Below are positions 13,801 to 26,639 of a stretch of DNA of 64,000 nucleotides, piece by piece (the first letter of the stretch is position 1; every line of letters begins with the position of its first letter). The DNA comes from Pempheris klunzingeri (lineage: Eukaryota > Chordata > Actinopteri > Acropomatiformes > Pempheridae). The translations under genes were made by a program, and so were the position numbers. The notes under the pieces are model-generated. The model saw nothing but the letters and a program-made list of their open reading frames with translations, ran no database searches and had not been told where the DNA came from. The stretch is taken from the NCBI RefSeq assembly GCF_042242105.1, contig NC_092035.1, positions 111,001-175,000 on the forward strand. Direction: 5' to 3'.

Positions 13801-16800
13801 TCTGAGAACATTTTCCCATAATAACAACCGATGACATGCTGAACTCTTGAGGACAAAAAAGGTTTCTTAGTTACATTGTTTTACGTGATGATAAGATAAT
13901 TTCCTCATAATTACGAGTCTGTTTTCTCACTCAGTAAAACCGACTGGCACTTTAAAATACGTGGATTTACAAAAACAGAAACTTGCTGTGGATTTTTCAG
14001 CCGTTTTAACAGTTGAATCTCTGTTGGATCCAAACTGGAACCAGTTGCTCCCAGCATGTTTTACAGAGACCAGTCCTGCCGTGACACAGCAGCCGGGGGG
14101 GTCAAAGCCAGTCCAGACATTTCTGTCATGCTTCAGACGAGGCGGGGGGGTTCAGCTCAGTGTGACCTTCAGACAAAGGTTAGGGGGGGAAACGAGGCGT
14201 GCAGTTTATGTTTGAAGCTTACATTTTCCTCAAGTTCCCTGAAAGCATCATCTGCTTGCTTAACGTCAGTCCCTACTAAGTGGGCCCTGTCGGCCGGCTC
14301 TGACAGGCCGAACTCAACCATTGCGTTTTCTGTGGCATTAATGGTTCTCAGGACCTCAGTGGTGAGGTCACAGAGGGCGGCGGCGGTCGATCTCTGAAAG
14401 CCATGTAGAGGGACAGATGTTAGCAGCTGGAAAACACAACATCTGATCCTGCAGCAGCTACCGGCCTGGACGCCCAAGGATGGAGACGGATCTTCCTCTG
14501 TCGGGGTTTTGTTCAGGTCACTTCGGTGTTCCTGACCTTTAACCCCATGATAATATCTCACATGCACCCTGATTTACGGGTTAAACCACAGACTGTAGAA
14601 CACAAGTGGATGTGGCCGCTGTGATGTCACCCGCCGGTTTGTGGACGCCATTTTGAATCCTCCAGTGTGGCTCTACGAGCGCCGCCATCTTGGTTTTGTG
14701 GAGCCAGAAGTGACGTTTGTTCCATAAATCAGAGGACACTGACACTTCTTTACACAGACTGATACCGACCAATCAGAGGACGCTTCTTTACACAGACTGA
14801 TACCGACCAATCAGAGGACGCTTCTTTATACAGACTGATACCGACCAATCAGAGGACGCTTCTTTATACAGGCTGATACCGACCAATCAGAGGACGCTTC
14901 TTTACAGACTGATACCGACCAATCAGAGGACGCTTCTTTACACAGGCTGATACCGACCAATCAGAGGACGCTTCTTTACAGACTGATACCGACCAATCAG
15001 AGGACGCTTCTTTATACAGACTGATACCGACCAATCAGAGGACGCTTCTTTATACAGACTGATACCGACCAATCAGAGGACGCTTCTTTATAGACTGATA
15101 CCGACCAATCAGAGGACGCTTCTTTATACAGACTGATACCGACCAATCAGAGGACGCTTCTTTATAGACTGATACCGACCAATCAGAGGACGCTTCTTTA
15201 TAGACTGATACCGACCAATCAGAGGACGCTTCTTTACGCAGACTGATACCGACCAATCAGAGGACGCTTCTTTACACAGACTGATACCGACCAATCAGAG
15301 GACGCTTCTTTACACAGACTGATACCGACCAATCAGAGGACGCTTCTTTACACAGACTGATACCGACCAATCAGAGGACGCTTCTTTACAGACTGATACC
15401 GACCAATCAGAGGACGCTTCTTTACAGACTGATACCGACCAATCAGAGGACGCTTCTTTACAGACTGATACCGACCAATCAGAGGACGCTTCTTTACAGA
15501 CTGATACCGACCAATCAGAGGACGCTTCTTTATAGACTGATACCGACCAATCAGAGGACGCTTCTTTATAGACTGATACCGACCAATCAGAGGACGCTTC
15601 TTTATAGACTGATACCGACCAATCAGAGGACACTTCTTTATAGACTGATACCGACCAATCAGAGGACGCTTCTTTACGCAGACTGATACCGACCAATCAG
15701 AGGACGCTTCTTTACGCAGACTGATACCGACCAATCAGAGGACGCTTCTTTACGCAGACTGATACCGACCAATCAGAGGACGCTTCTTTATACAGACTGA
15801 TACCGACCAATCAGAGGACGCTTCTTTATAGACTGATACCGACCAATCAGAGGACGCTTCTTTACGCAGACTGATACCGACCAATCAGAGGACGCTTCTT
15901 TATACAGACTGATACCGACCAATCAGAGGACGCTTCTTTATAGACTGATACCGACCAATCAGAGGACGCTTCTTTATAGACTGATACCGACCAATCAGAG
16001 GACGCTTCTTTACAGACTGATACCGACCAATCAGAGGACGCTTCTTTACAGACTGATACCGACCAATCAGAGGACGCTTCTTTATACAGACTGATACCGA
16101 CCAATCAGAGGACGCTTCTTTACACAGACTGATACCGACCAATCAGAGGACGCTTCTTTATACAGACTGATACCGACCAATCAGAGGACGCTTCTTTATA
16201 GACTGATACCGACCAATCAGAGGACGCTTCTTTACAGACTGATACCGACCAATCAGAGGACGCTTCTTTACACAGACTGATACCGACCAATCAGAGGACG
16301 CTTCTTTACAGACTGATACCGACCAATCAGAGGACGCTTCTTTACACAGACTGAAGCTCCTTCTGTCTATTTTATTATTATTATTAAATCTGAAGGAATC
16401 CGACCTGATGGGGCACAGAACTACAGAATGAGGCTCAGAGGGAGTCGATCTAAACTCAGATGTCACCATCATTAATTCATAATGAGAAGTTACGGCAGAA
16501 AGAGTCGCCTACTTCCTGTTTTAGCAAACAAGATATTAAACCTGTGATGTAAAATAAAGCAACATGTTGAAGCACACAGAACTTGGCGGTTTGAGAGCGA
16601 GACAACAGCTGGAACAGCAGCAGGACATTACATCCATCTCGATGTCACACAAAAATATTCTTGTTCAGGACTTTAGATTCACAAGGAGAAAAACTGGAGT
16701 CTGTTTTAAGACAAAAAGAGTCCGTAGTATCAATAAAAAGATTTAATTTGTCAGCATCAAAAGTTTCTGACTTCTCTCAGAACCTCCAGCGGCATGTTTT

Positions 16801-19800
16801 CACTGTGTGGATCAACACTGCCAAACACCACTGAAGAAGAACTCTGTGGTCGTACACCTGATCCCCGCGGCTCCTCGACGGTCCAGGCAGGTAGCTGCTG
16901 ACCTTCACATTTACATTTCTGAAGGTCATTAGCGAACGCAGGAGGCGGCCGGTTAGTGAGGAGGCGTTCATGCAGTCTGTTGGAAACCTGAACAACCAGC
17001 AGCGAGGTCGAGAACTTTTTTATTTCTGCTTTTGCTGTCATGTGACACTCTGATGTTGGAGTGGAGCTCTTCATGACAATAACAACATGAATATGATTAA
17101 ATGTGAACATGAAGTTGGTTTTTAAAGGACGTGCTGCTGGTTCTCGGACGGTTGGGGGGGGCTGAGCAGCTGGAGCTTCATCACAAATGGGATCCTGGAC
17201 GGTTCAAGCTGAACGTCTCAGCGTGACCTCAGAAACCACAACGCCAAACGAAGCCCGAAACTTCTTTGGTCACGATAACGAAGCATCATCATCACAAAAC
17301 AAACCCAGACGGGCCGACGCAGGAACGGATCGTCCTGTCAGGGTTCGTTTAGTGATACCGACGCCGCTCGCTGGTCATCATCACGCTAATCACACGGCTT
17401 CGTACTAAACAATCAACAATTCTACATACTAATAGCATAGTATAGTAGTAGTATACTCGTATACTGATATGATTAATACCATTAATAATACAATACGGTT
17501 TAATGCTTCTGCTCTCAGAGCTCCAAAAGCCGTGTGACGACAACATGAGAACGTGTTTTTTATTCGCTCTGAGGAGTCAGAGAGTCTGAAAACATCCAGA
17601 TTCCCATTTGCTGTGAAATCCACCTGCGATCTGAACCGTCAGTCAGTCTGCCCGTCCGTCCGTCCTACCTTCTGAGCCTCAGTGGGCATCTCATCACTGG
17701 ACGAGCTCAGGTCTTTGTCCTTCAGAGACTCCAGCGTGGCGGCCGGCCCGCCCCTGACCGGACCTTTACCCGCTGAGAAGGACTTCTTCGCTGCCTCGTC
17801 ATCTGACGATGGGCCCTTATCGCTCAGGTTCCCCGCCAGCTCGCTCAACTTCCTCCTCAGCTTCTCCTCCTCGTTGTGACCCGCCGGGGTCGACGTCTGA
17901 CAGAGAAGATGTTTGCTGGTGACACGAACCCTTTAAAAGGCGGCAGAACTTTGATTCGTTAAGGACGTCGTTCTTTTCTCACCTCGTCAGCAGGCGTCAT
18001 CTTCTCCTCCAGGCGGCTCAGCAGACTCTCGATGGCCGACATGCGTTTGTTCAGCTCGTTCATCTGCGATCAGAAGATCAACGACGATGACGGACAAAAA
18101 CCGAATTTAACATTTGACTTTGAACATTAAACACGTTCAGTCACCTGTGTAACCATGGTAACCATTGTTACACGGGGGTGACTGAACACCCACTCACACC
18201 ATGACTCATGCGACTTGACGACTCACATGACGACCGGGTACCGACAGGGCCCACAAGGGCCTAACGACCCTACAGTGTTTATGTGCCTGACCTGCCTACC
18301 AGTCAGTTAGAACTGGAGGCGAAACGTCTTCAAGTACCTTCAACAAGTCCACTTGACTTTTGCTCAACTCCTAAGGGAGCACTGATAGTGTTTCCATGGT
18401 AACAGTATTGGTGTAACTGGTGATGACGCTGAGAATGACAGCAGACGATTGGCTGTGAAGCAGGTGTTTGTTACGAAGACAGTGATTGGCTGTAGCGTCT
18501 TACGGGCGGGGCTTGGCCCAGGTTCTCCTGGGAGGACGCCCTGCTGTTCCGGCGCCGGTGGGGGGGCTGCTGGTACGTGGGGGGGTACCGCGGGAAGTCG
18601 TCCTCATCAGAGGTGTCGACGTACTGCTGCCGAGCAACCGAGGAGCTGATCTTAGACAGAGAGCGAGTCCGGACCATCCTGCTGTCGCCATAGTCATCTG
18701 ACAGGTGAGACAGACAGGTAGGACAGACAGGTAGGACAGACAAGGACGCACTGTGATTACTGTAGTACTGCAGTATTCTGTTGTACACTGTAGTACTGTG
18801 GGTTCTGTAGTAGTCTGTAGTAAAACTGTGTATATCCTGTGTAGCAGCATGCAGTACTGCGTGTACATGCAGTACCCGATCTCATGGCGTAGCGGTCCAG
18901 GCTCTTGCGGCGGTTCCCGCGGTGGTTGTACATGTCATAGTCCACGTCATTCCGGTAACCTCGATCATCCGGAATCTGCAGCAAGAACAAAACATCCTTA
19001 TTCTGTACTCTGTGTACTTTCTGTGTACTCTGAGTACTCTCTGTGTACTCCACCTGTACGGACGGCCGCCGTGAGTGGGGGAAGTACTCCTCGGGGTCGA
19101 AGTCCAGAGGATGAACCGACAGCAGCCGTTTGCTTTTCCTCATCTGACACAAACAGAGTTCAGAGCTTCAGCGTCTCGTCTGCGTCTCGTTCACAACGTT
19201 TCACTTTGACTTCTGCTCACCGATTTGTAGCGCTGAGCCTCTGTGTCCACGTGGTCGTCCTCCGCGCCATTATACACGTCTGCAGGTTACATCAAGTGAC
19301 ACCATTTCATTGTCAAACAGAAACATGAAAAACCATCAAAGTGAAACGTTCCCATAGAGACTCTGAGCCGAGCGGTCGGGTCTCTGCAGCTCGTTCCGTA
19401 TCTCACATTCTCAACTTCAAACTCTTTCTCTGCAGAAGCAACAACAAACTGAACATCAAACGTGTGTTTTAAAATACGTTCCCACGTCCACAAACTCTAA
19501 AACTTTAAAGTACTCAGTAAGAGTTTTCAGTATTTATGTACAAACAGTTTTAAAACAGTTTATTGACTCACGGCCGCGGACGTCTGGCATGCTCTGAGTG
19601 TCGTCGTCACGGCCGCCTGAAGAACACAAACAGAAAGTGTTATTAGCTCGTAGCATTTAGCATCAAAGGTCAAAGATCAGAGACATTTTCTCTGCAGCTG
19701 CATCATCAAAAACTGAATTATTAAAAAATGGTTTTCCTCTTAGTTTTTATGCAGCTGAACACGTTAAACACAAAGTGACTGTTCCAAACCTTCAGATTGT

Positions 19801-20120
19801 CAACATTAACACTGTTCACCTGTTCACCAGCTCACCTGTTCACCTGCAGCATAAACACATCCTGCCACATCGTCCAGTTTACCTGCTCTTCCTACTTTTA
19901 TCTTTAACCGTCCTGTTTTCAGTCGAGTTGTTCAGCAATTCAGATATAAAATAAAAACTGTAAAATTGAATACAGTTTCCTTAAGGTGAACTAACGACGT
20001 TCTGTTGGAAACTTAGTGAGCAACAAATCATTCAATCAATCAATCAATCAGTAAAGTAAAATAAAATATAGTCTGACGGATCTCTGGTCAATAAACACAT
20101 CATGTGAGTCTGAACTTTAC

Positions 20121-20160
<40 letters not shown>

Positions 20161-23100
20161 ACAGGTGAGCTCAGGTGAGGTCAGACTCACCGTCTCCGTT
20201 CAGCCTCTTGTACAGTGACCTCATCACCTTGGCGCTGCCGAAACGTTTGAAGCGGTTCCTCACGTTGTCATGGTACCAGCCCACCGTCCCGATCTTCAGC
20301 ACCCTGCGGACGGACACACAGCAGCGCTCTGACGCCGTCCACCTGAGCAGGTGATCACACATGCTAAGCTACGTGCTAACGCTCACCTGGTCATGCGGCA
20401 GTTGTCGCACACCCAGCCGTGCTCTTTCTTGTTGTAGCGGCTGCAGGACTTGCAGGTGAACATGAGGCAGTCCAGGCACTGGCGCTTACTGTTCACCAGG
20501 AACTTGAAGGGTTGCAGGCAACGGATGCAGTGAGAGTCTGACAGCTGAGTCTGAGAACCCAGAAGCTCCCGCTTGGTGTCCTCCTTCTCAATCTTTGTCT
20601 TCAGCTCGCTGCCGAGACAAGAGCAGGGGGAGGAAGGTCAACACCACCATCATCACCATCATCACCATCTTCACCATCATCACCACCATCATCACCACCA
20701 CCATCATCTTAATCACCATCATCATCACCATCACCATCTTCACCATCACCACCACCATCATCACCATCTTCACCACCACCATCATCTTAATCACCATCAT
20801 CACCATCACCACCATCATCACCACCATCACCACCATCTTCACCACCACCACCACCATCATCTTCATCACCACCACCACCACCACCATCATCTTAATCACC
20901 ATCATCTTCATCACCATCACCATCTTCACCATCATCACCACCATCACCACCATCACCACCATCTTCACCACCACCATCATCATCATCACCACCACCATCA
21001 TCTTAATCACCATCATCTTCATCACCATCACCATCTTCACCATCATCACCACCATCACCACCATCACCACCATCACCACCATCTTCACCACCACCATCAT
21101 CTTAATCACCACCACCATCATCTTCATCCTCATCTTCATCTTCATCACCATCACCACCATCTTCACCATCATCACCACCATCACCATCTTCACCATCATC
21201 TTCACCATCACCATCTTCACCATCATCACCACCATCACCATCATCATCATCACCACCACCATCACCACCATCACCATCTTCACCATCATCACATCATCAC
21301 CACCACCATCACCATCATCTTAATCACCATCATCATCACCACCATCATCACCACCATCTTCACCACCACCATCATCTTCATCACCATCATCACCACCACC
21401 ATCACCATCATCTTAATCACCATCATCATCACCACCATCTTCACCACCACCATCATCTTCATCACCATCATCACCACCATCATCTTAATCACCATCACCA
21501 TCATCTTCATCTTCATCACCATCACCATCACCACCATCATCACCATCTTCACCATCATCATCACCACCATCACCACCATCTTCACCACCACCACCATCTT
21601 CATCACCATCATCACCACCACCACCACCACCACCACCACCATCTTAATCACCATCACCACCATCATCACCATCTTCACCATCATCACCACCATCACCATC
21701 TTCACCGTCATCACCACCATCATCACCATCTTCACCGTCATCACCACCATCACCATCTTCACCATCATCACATCATCACCACCACCACCACCACCACCAT
21801 CATCACCATCACCACCATCATCACATCATCACCACCACCACCACCACCACCACCATCATCACATCATCACCACCACCACCACCACCACCATCATCACCAT
21901 CACCACCATCATCACCACCATCACCACCATCATCACCACCATCACCACCATCTTCACCACCATCATCATCACCACCACCACCATCATCTTAATCACCATC
22001 ACCATCATCTTCATCACCATCATCACCACCATCTTCACCACCACCATCATCTTCATCACCATCACCACCACCATCATCTTAATCACCATCACCACCATCT
22101 TCACCATCATCACCATCTTCACCATCATCACCACCGTCACCATCTTCACCATCATCTTCACCATCACCATCACATCTTCACCATCACCACCATCTTCACC
22201 ACCACCATCATCTTCATCACCACCACCACCACCACCATCTTAATCACCATCACCACCATCTTCACCATCTTCACCATCATCACCATCATCACCATCACCA
22301 TCATCATCATCATCATCATCACCATCATCACCACCATCACCATCACCATCATCATCACCATCATCACCACCATCACCATCATCACCACCATCACCATCAC
22401 CATCACCATCACCATCACCATCATCATCATCATCACCATCAGTGTTCTCCGTTGTTTTACTTCCTGTCACATGTTCACACCACATTTAAATCAGAGAACC
22501 AATCATGTTCATGGATCAGAGAACAGATGTTGATGTTCTGGTTCCTCAGCAGAAGAAACAGGAACAAAGAGAAGCTTGAACAAACTTTTGTCTTTAAGCT
22601 GAAACATTTTTCTCCGTTCTGTTCACCAGATGTTAAAGTGCAGAAATTCTTTTTTCTTTTTGGGTTAGAATATCTCGTGTAGTTTGACTTTAAACTTTTT
22701 CATTTAAAGTTATTAGAATCACAGAGTCTGTAATAATGATTGTAATGTTTTAGTGTTGATGAGGTAAAAACCATGACGTGTTTAAAATGATCTGAACTGT
22801 TGAACTGATCAGTAAAATGCTTTATGTGTTCATGTTTTTATATTCTGGAACATTTTGACTTTATTTGAATCTTTTTATAGTTTTACGGTGATCAAACAAA
22901 GATCCGTCCCGTCATGGTCGGCTGCATTTTATTGATTTCAGGAGGTTTTCATCTTTTCTGTGAATTACAGTGAATTCAATTAAAGGATGAATTCTTCATG
23001 TGTGAATGAGATTGAACAGTTTGTGTGCTAAATGTCAGAATGTGATTTTCCGCCGTTCTAATCAGATTATCTTCAGCACAGAAACGATTTGTCCGTCCAG

Positions 23101-24147
23101 ACTGAAGACAGAAGCTGCTTTTTGTTCCTCAGACTCTCATCGTGGATCGTTACTGATTCACTTCTGGATCTCAGTCCCAGTTTAAAGGAAATGTTGATGA
23201 GGTCTTTTAACCAGAAAAGTCTCTCCAGCTGTTTCCTCTCTCTGTCTCTGGGGGACTTTGCCCCCAGGGCTGATGGGAGTTGGAGTCTTCAGGAGGGAAC
23301 ACAGAGCGTCTTTGTGAGCTTCCTGTTTTGTCCTGCAGACTCCCGTCCGTGTGACCGAGTCGTGATCGACTGAAACAACGACGTCTTTCACACTCAACAT
23401 TCCTCAAAACCTCCAGAGAACGAGTCGATTCTCAGAAACAAACTGCTGCCGAATGTCTAAAAACACATTTTATTAGAAACAGACAGAAACAGGAAACATG
23501 CACAGGTGAGCTGAAGAAACACCTTTAAAAAACAAACGGATCCAAATAAAAATAAGAAAGGACTTTTTGACTTTTCTTTGTTTCTGGTTTTAGTGAAAGT
23601 GTCTTTCACTAAATAATATAGTTTTAATATCACATCAGTATCTATGAATGTTAACTGCATTTTGTTTGAATGCTTTTGTGACATTGCTCCTAAAACTTTA
23701 CTGCCAATAAAGACGATTGAATTGGATTAACTGAAATCTGAAAATATAAAATACACCAAAGTATAAAGTAATGTTTATTTTTGTATATGTGAACGTACAT
23801 TTTAATCTGTTTATCTGCTAAAATGCACCAGAAATGTTTGTTTGTAACAATATAAAAGAATGAACCAATAAATAATATTAAATAAAATATCACAATAAAA
23901 TAAATGTATAAAATTACTAGAGCGATGCAGTATAGCCCAATGAAGCATCATATATAATTATAGAAATGAAAATAATGTGTTGTTAATGTGAATGACTTAT
24001 TATCTATTTACTACACAGACAGACAGAGCCTTCGTACCCGAGTCTCTCCTCTTCTTTCTTTCGGAGGTTAAAGTCTCGTTGAATCACCTCCCAAACATGT
24101 TTGGCTTCTTCATCCGTCAGACGGGAAAGATCCAGTTTCCGCTCCAT
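7839..24147 (-). CDS. mlph: Melanophilin (Slac2-a), complete, 15 coding exons
   Basis: Exons on the minus strand: 24147-24038, 20608-20387, 20303-20191, 19616-19572, 19279-19221, 19143-19054, 18975-18876, 18697-18504, 18063-17983, 17896-17669, 14393-14223, 13281-13120, 8192-8136, 8017-7972 and 7882-7839. They sum to 1722 nt (573 aa) in one frame. Exons 1-3 encode the Slp-homology Rab27-binding domain: [20 protein letters not shown], then a FYVE-type zinc finger with CIRC, CLDC, CKSC and CDNC pairs, then the FKRFGSAKV helix. [11 protein letters not shown] in exon 6 and [12 protein letters not shown] in exon 8 match melanophilin, and exons 12-13 give the coiled coil ending [11 protein letters not shown]. 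The C-terminus is SSNMY. The family links melanosomal Rab27a to myosin Va and actin; loss dilutes pigment. Exon 11 resembles the paralogue MYRIP. Position next to lrrfip1 supports mlph. The exon 13 donor GTCCGT is weak but is kept by phase. Confidence 0.93.
8205..11506. repeat. 3.3-kb ATC-rich minisatellite in mlph intron 12
   Basis: A trinucleotide ATC background is organised into a higher-order unit of about 55-75 bases: an (ATC)n run, CAGTATCATCATC, TTCATCTTCGTTGTTAACA, then ATCATCATCAGTAGT. The distal third (from about 10740) drifts to a simpler ATCATTAGTATCATCTTC unit. Because the unit lacks stops, two plus-strand frames and one minus-strand frame stay open for about 1100 codons. These are not genes. 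Confidence 0.97.
11590..13085. repeat. 22-bp minisatellite in mlph intron 12
   Basis: About 65-70 copies of a 22-base unit, CATGATCAGGACTAAACGTT plus CT, alternate with a variant in which GATCAGG is replaced by TTAACATG. The array ends about 35 bases from the exon 12 donor on its low-coordinate side. Confidence 0.95.
13400..14220. other. mlph intron 11, no features
   Basis: AT-rich sequence between exon 11 (14393-14223) and exon 12 (13281-13120). No further exon or repeat family is recognised. Confidence 0.6.
14585..14745. mobile_element. Interspersed repeat (SINE/MITE-like), copy in mlph intron 10
   Basis: The stretch with GTGATGTCACCCGCCGGTTT, GACGCCATTTTGAATCCTCC and CGCCATCTTGGTTTTGTGG is partly repeated at 58528-58600, where GGCCATTTTGAGTTCTCCAG and CGCCATCTTGGTTTTGTAG recur in the same order and spacing. 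I recall this as a common teleost repeat, but the family is uncertain. Confidence 0.5.
14757..16352. repeat. 36/38-bp minisatellite carrying a CCAAT box in every unit
   Basis: About 43 copies of ACTGATACCGACCAATCAGA followed by GGACGCTTCTTTA and a short variable linker (TACAG, TAG, CACAG, CGCAG). Each unit contains GACCAATCAGAGGA, which includes an NF-Y-type CCAAT core. It lies in mlph intron 10. Minus-strand open frames such as [13 protein letters not shown] arise from it and are not genes. Confidence 0.95.
16355..17668. other. mlph intron 10, unique part
   Basis: Non-repetitive sequence between the minisatellite and exon 10. I see no exon, RNA gene or mobile element that I can name. Confidence 0.5.
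20122..20160. repeat. 39-base C homopolymer (G run on the mlph sense strand)
   Basis: An unbroken run of 39 C lies 31 bases inside the intron after the exon 3 donor at 20191. On the transcribed RNA it is poly-G. Its exact length may be a sequencing artefact. Confidence 0.9.
20640..22442. repeat. 1.8-kb (CAC/CAT)n trinucleotide array in mlph intron 1
   Basis: A CACCATCAT background with TTCACCACC and CATCTTAATCACC interruptions forms irregular higher-order units. It starts about 30 bases upstream of the exon 2 acceptor. Long poly-His and poly-Met frames are by-products. Confidence 0.97.
22443..24037. other. mlph intron 1, unique part with a possible LINE tail
   Basis: Mostly AT-rich unique sequence. 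At about 23660-23730 the string ACTGCCAATAAAGACGATTG, followed by AATTGG, resembles the AATAAA-plus-short-repeat 3' end of fish LINEs. No exon is seen. Confidence 0.4.
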
Positions 24148-24224
24148 CACGCTGAAATGACAAAAAACACATTTAAATGAACGTAAAACTGCATTTATTG
24201 ATTTTTTCGTCCCTCTGACGGTGC

Positions 24225-24295
24225 TCAGAATGACTTTTGGGGTTCCTCAGGGTTCTATTGTCAGTCCCTTCTATTTTCAATTTATATGCTGACAT
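24225..24295 (+). mobile_element. Small reverse-transcriptase relic (LINE)
   Basis: The plus strand reads [13 protein letters not shown], resembling the GVPQGSILGP block of non-LTR reverse transcriptases. Flanks do not continue the domain. A similar scrap, CGVPQGYI, lies near 24780. Both are short, decayed fragments. Confidence 0.4.
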
Positions 24296-24299
24296 GAAA

Positions 24300-25730
24300 G
24301 TTGTTTGTTAATGTATTAAACACACAAATAAACAATTTATAATTTATCAGAAAAGATCAAAAGTAGAGATATTTTGAAGGAAAAGCCTTAATGTTACTGG
24401 GAGAAAAGTTGTAATATTGCAATAAAATATGTATTAGTTTGAATAGAAAAATCTTTAAAGAATAAAAGTAGTGCTTTGAAAAATACAATTAATGTAATTA
24501 CTAATTAATCTAATTCAATGCAGAATGCTGTGGATTTAATATTAGTGAGGAACATGTTCATCAAAGTAAGTGTCAATAATCACTTGTGGGTTCCTTGTCT
24601 TGGTTCTTTACACATACAACTTAACACATTAATATGTAAGACAAGTTCTTTTTTGTCCACTTGGGGGCAACAGAACAAACTGAAAACACGTCTGACAAAT
24701 GTTTTTCAGTACTTTGTGTTATGAACTCATCCATCAGAAACCAGAGGAACCTGATCATCCCTCAGTGTAACCCGTACCTGTGGGGTTCCTCAGGGTTATA
24801 TTCTTCAGTTCACACTTTCATTTGAAACATGTTTTTTTGCCCATAAACTATCAGACTGTTCCGACTGAAACAACAGAAAGAGATTTTTGTTCCTCGAAAA
24901 CTCGAAGAAACATCTTCACCAAATCAATAATATTGATTGGTGGTTCACCTGCACCAGGTGCTCTGAGCTGATCTGCACGTGTCCATCAGGTCAGGAACAG
25001 TGACATCACCACCTTTAAGGTAGTGACGTTCCTGTTGTCTCACTGTGAAAAGTTAAATATTCAGAACCATAAAGAGTTTCTCAAACGAGTCTGTTTGAAG
25101 TCTCATTAGATTTAATTCAAACAGTTAAATGTACCATAAAACTGCATTTTTAAAACTGGTTTCAGCCTTAAAATCAGTTGAAATGAGATCGAACTGATGT
25201 CAGTTTATGAATGTTTCTGAAGCTGCAGTTCGTCACCACACCCTGAAAACGTTACGCAACAGATGATCTCACCGATTTCACTCCGAAAACAAAGAAACTG
25301 AATGTCAAAAACATTTATTCTGCTAAACTAACTAAAGTAAACTTTGACTGACGAGAACATTTGAAATAAAAGTCTCCTTTGTTAAAAAAGATGCTAAATA
25401 TTCAGAAAGTTTTATCCAAGAGCTTTTTTCCTGAAACACTTTGGAAAAAGTTAAAAACACTCAGAGAAAACTGCTTCAGTCCATTTAAATAACTCATTAT
25501 GAAATGTGACACTTTATCATTCAAACAATTGAAAACGTTGAAATAAAAAATCTATGAAAGTTCAAATTTAAATGCAGATTTGTTCAATAATTCAGCAAAC
25601 TTCTCAGAGTTTCTCAACAGGAAGAGAAATTAAACCAGTTTAGTTTTAATGGGAAGTAATTTAGAGTTTAAAGGACAAATAATGAGTCAATGGGCCGTGA
25701 TGAATGTGATTAAAGAGAAGAAGAAGAAAG
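24300..25730. other. Sequence upstream of the mlph first coding exon
   Basis: AT-rich DNA, probably an intron between a non-coding first exon and the coding start. Apart from the reverse-transcriptase scrap near 24780, nothing else is recognised. Confidence 0.4.
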
Positions 25731-25736
25731 ACTCAC

Positions 25737-25800
25737 CGTGCGTTTGAGAGCTCAGGCTGAAACTGAAGAGGCTTCTGAGTTTAGACTGAAGATCAGCTGA
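25737..25800 (-). promoter_or_regulatory. Candidate 5' non-coding exon of mlph
   Basis: A good minus-strand donor, CGCACG followed by GTGAGTCTTTC, ends at 25737, about 1.6 kb upstream of the mlph start codon. A leader exon spliced to the coding exon at 24147 would fit. The upstream boundary is unknown. I could not see a clear MITF M-box. Confidence 0.35.
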
Positions 25801-25824
25801 TCACAAGACGGCCGTCCTCATGAC

Positions 25825-25827
<3 letters not shown>

Positions 25828-25865
<38 letters not shown>

Positions 25866-25940
25866 ACACAGAGATACACACATACAGAGATACACACATA
25901 CAGACACACTCACACACACACACACACACAGATACACTCA

Positions 25941-25980
<40 letters not shown>

Positions 25981-26045
25981 TACACAGATACACACATAGA
26001 TACACACACACAACTACACACTGAAACACAGAAACACACACACAC
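25828..26045. repeat. (CA)n microsatellite with ATACAC interruptions
   Basis: Dinucleotide repeat just upstream of the candidate mlph leader exon. Confidence 0.9.
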
Positions 26046-26639
26046 CCCTGTTGTGCAGGTTGAAGGTGAAACAAATAAAAAAAATGTAAAATGTAAAAAA
26101 CAAAACAAAATAAAATCGTACAATTTACAAAAAAGTTTGGAAAATGTCAAATTTAAGAGGAAAACGTTTTTTCATGAGAAAAAGTTGTGATAAATATGAA
26201 TATAATACATATATTAAATATAATGTATATAATAAATATGATAAACAATAAATATAATAAAAGCAGCTCGTGCTGAGCGTGAACTGAGTGATTCCTCTGA
26301 CCTTCCTCTCCTGCAGCCTCGACGATGCTGCTCTCTGCTGGACTGGAAGAGTTCAGCGACCTGCTCGGTTCCATGAAGGCGCAGCACTGAAGCCTTCAGG
26401 CTCCCAGCAGGTAAACCGTGAGTCCGTTAACCTTCAGCTAAAACAGCCCCCACCACATTCAGAGTCAGTGGTCCTGATGAGAAAGACAACAAACACGCCT
26501 TCATCCAATTAACTTTATTTAAAAAAAACACATTCAAACGGAACAGCAGAAAAACAACACAGTAGAAATAATAGAAACGACAATGAGAAGAATAAAAGCT
26601 TTCATACTGATTCAAAAGCCAAAGAATAAAAATGCGTTT

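Noticed and set aside
14757-16352. CRISPR-like array
   Set aside because: The genome is eukaryotic, and the units are contiguous with only short variable linkers, not unique spacers.
15050-16472. Repeated SSDWSVSV proteins on the minus strand
   Set aside because: Minisatellite by-product; 36- and 38-base units shift frame between copies.
20573-22485. 556-codon poly-His frame and several poly-Met frames
   Set aside because: Translations of the (CAC/CAT)n array in mlph intron 1; the only real coding part is the mlph exon at 20608-20387 on the other strand.
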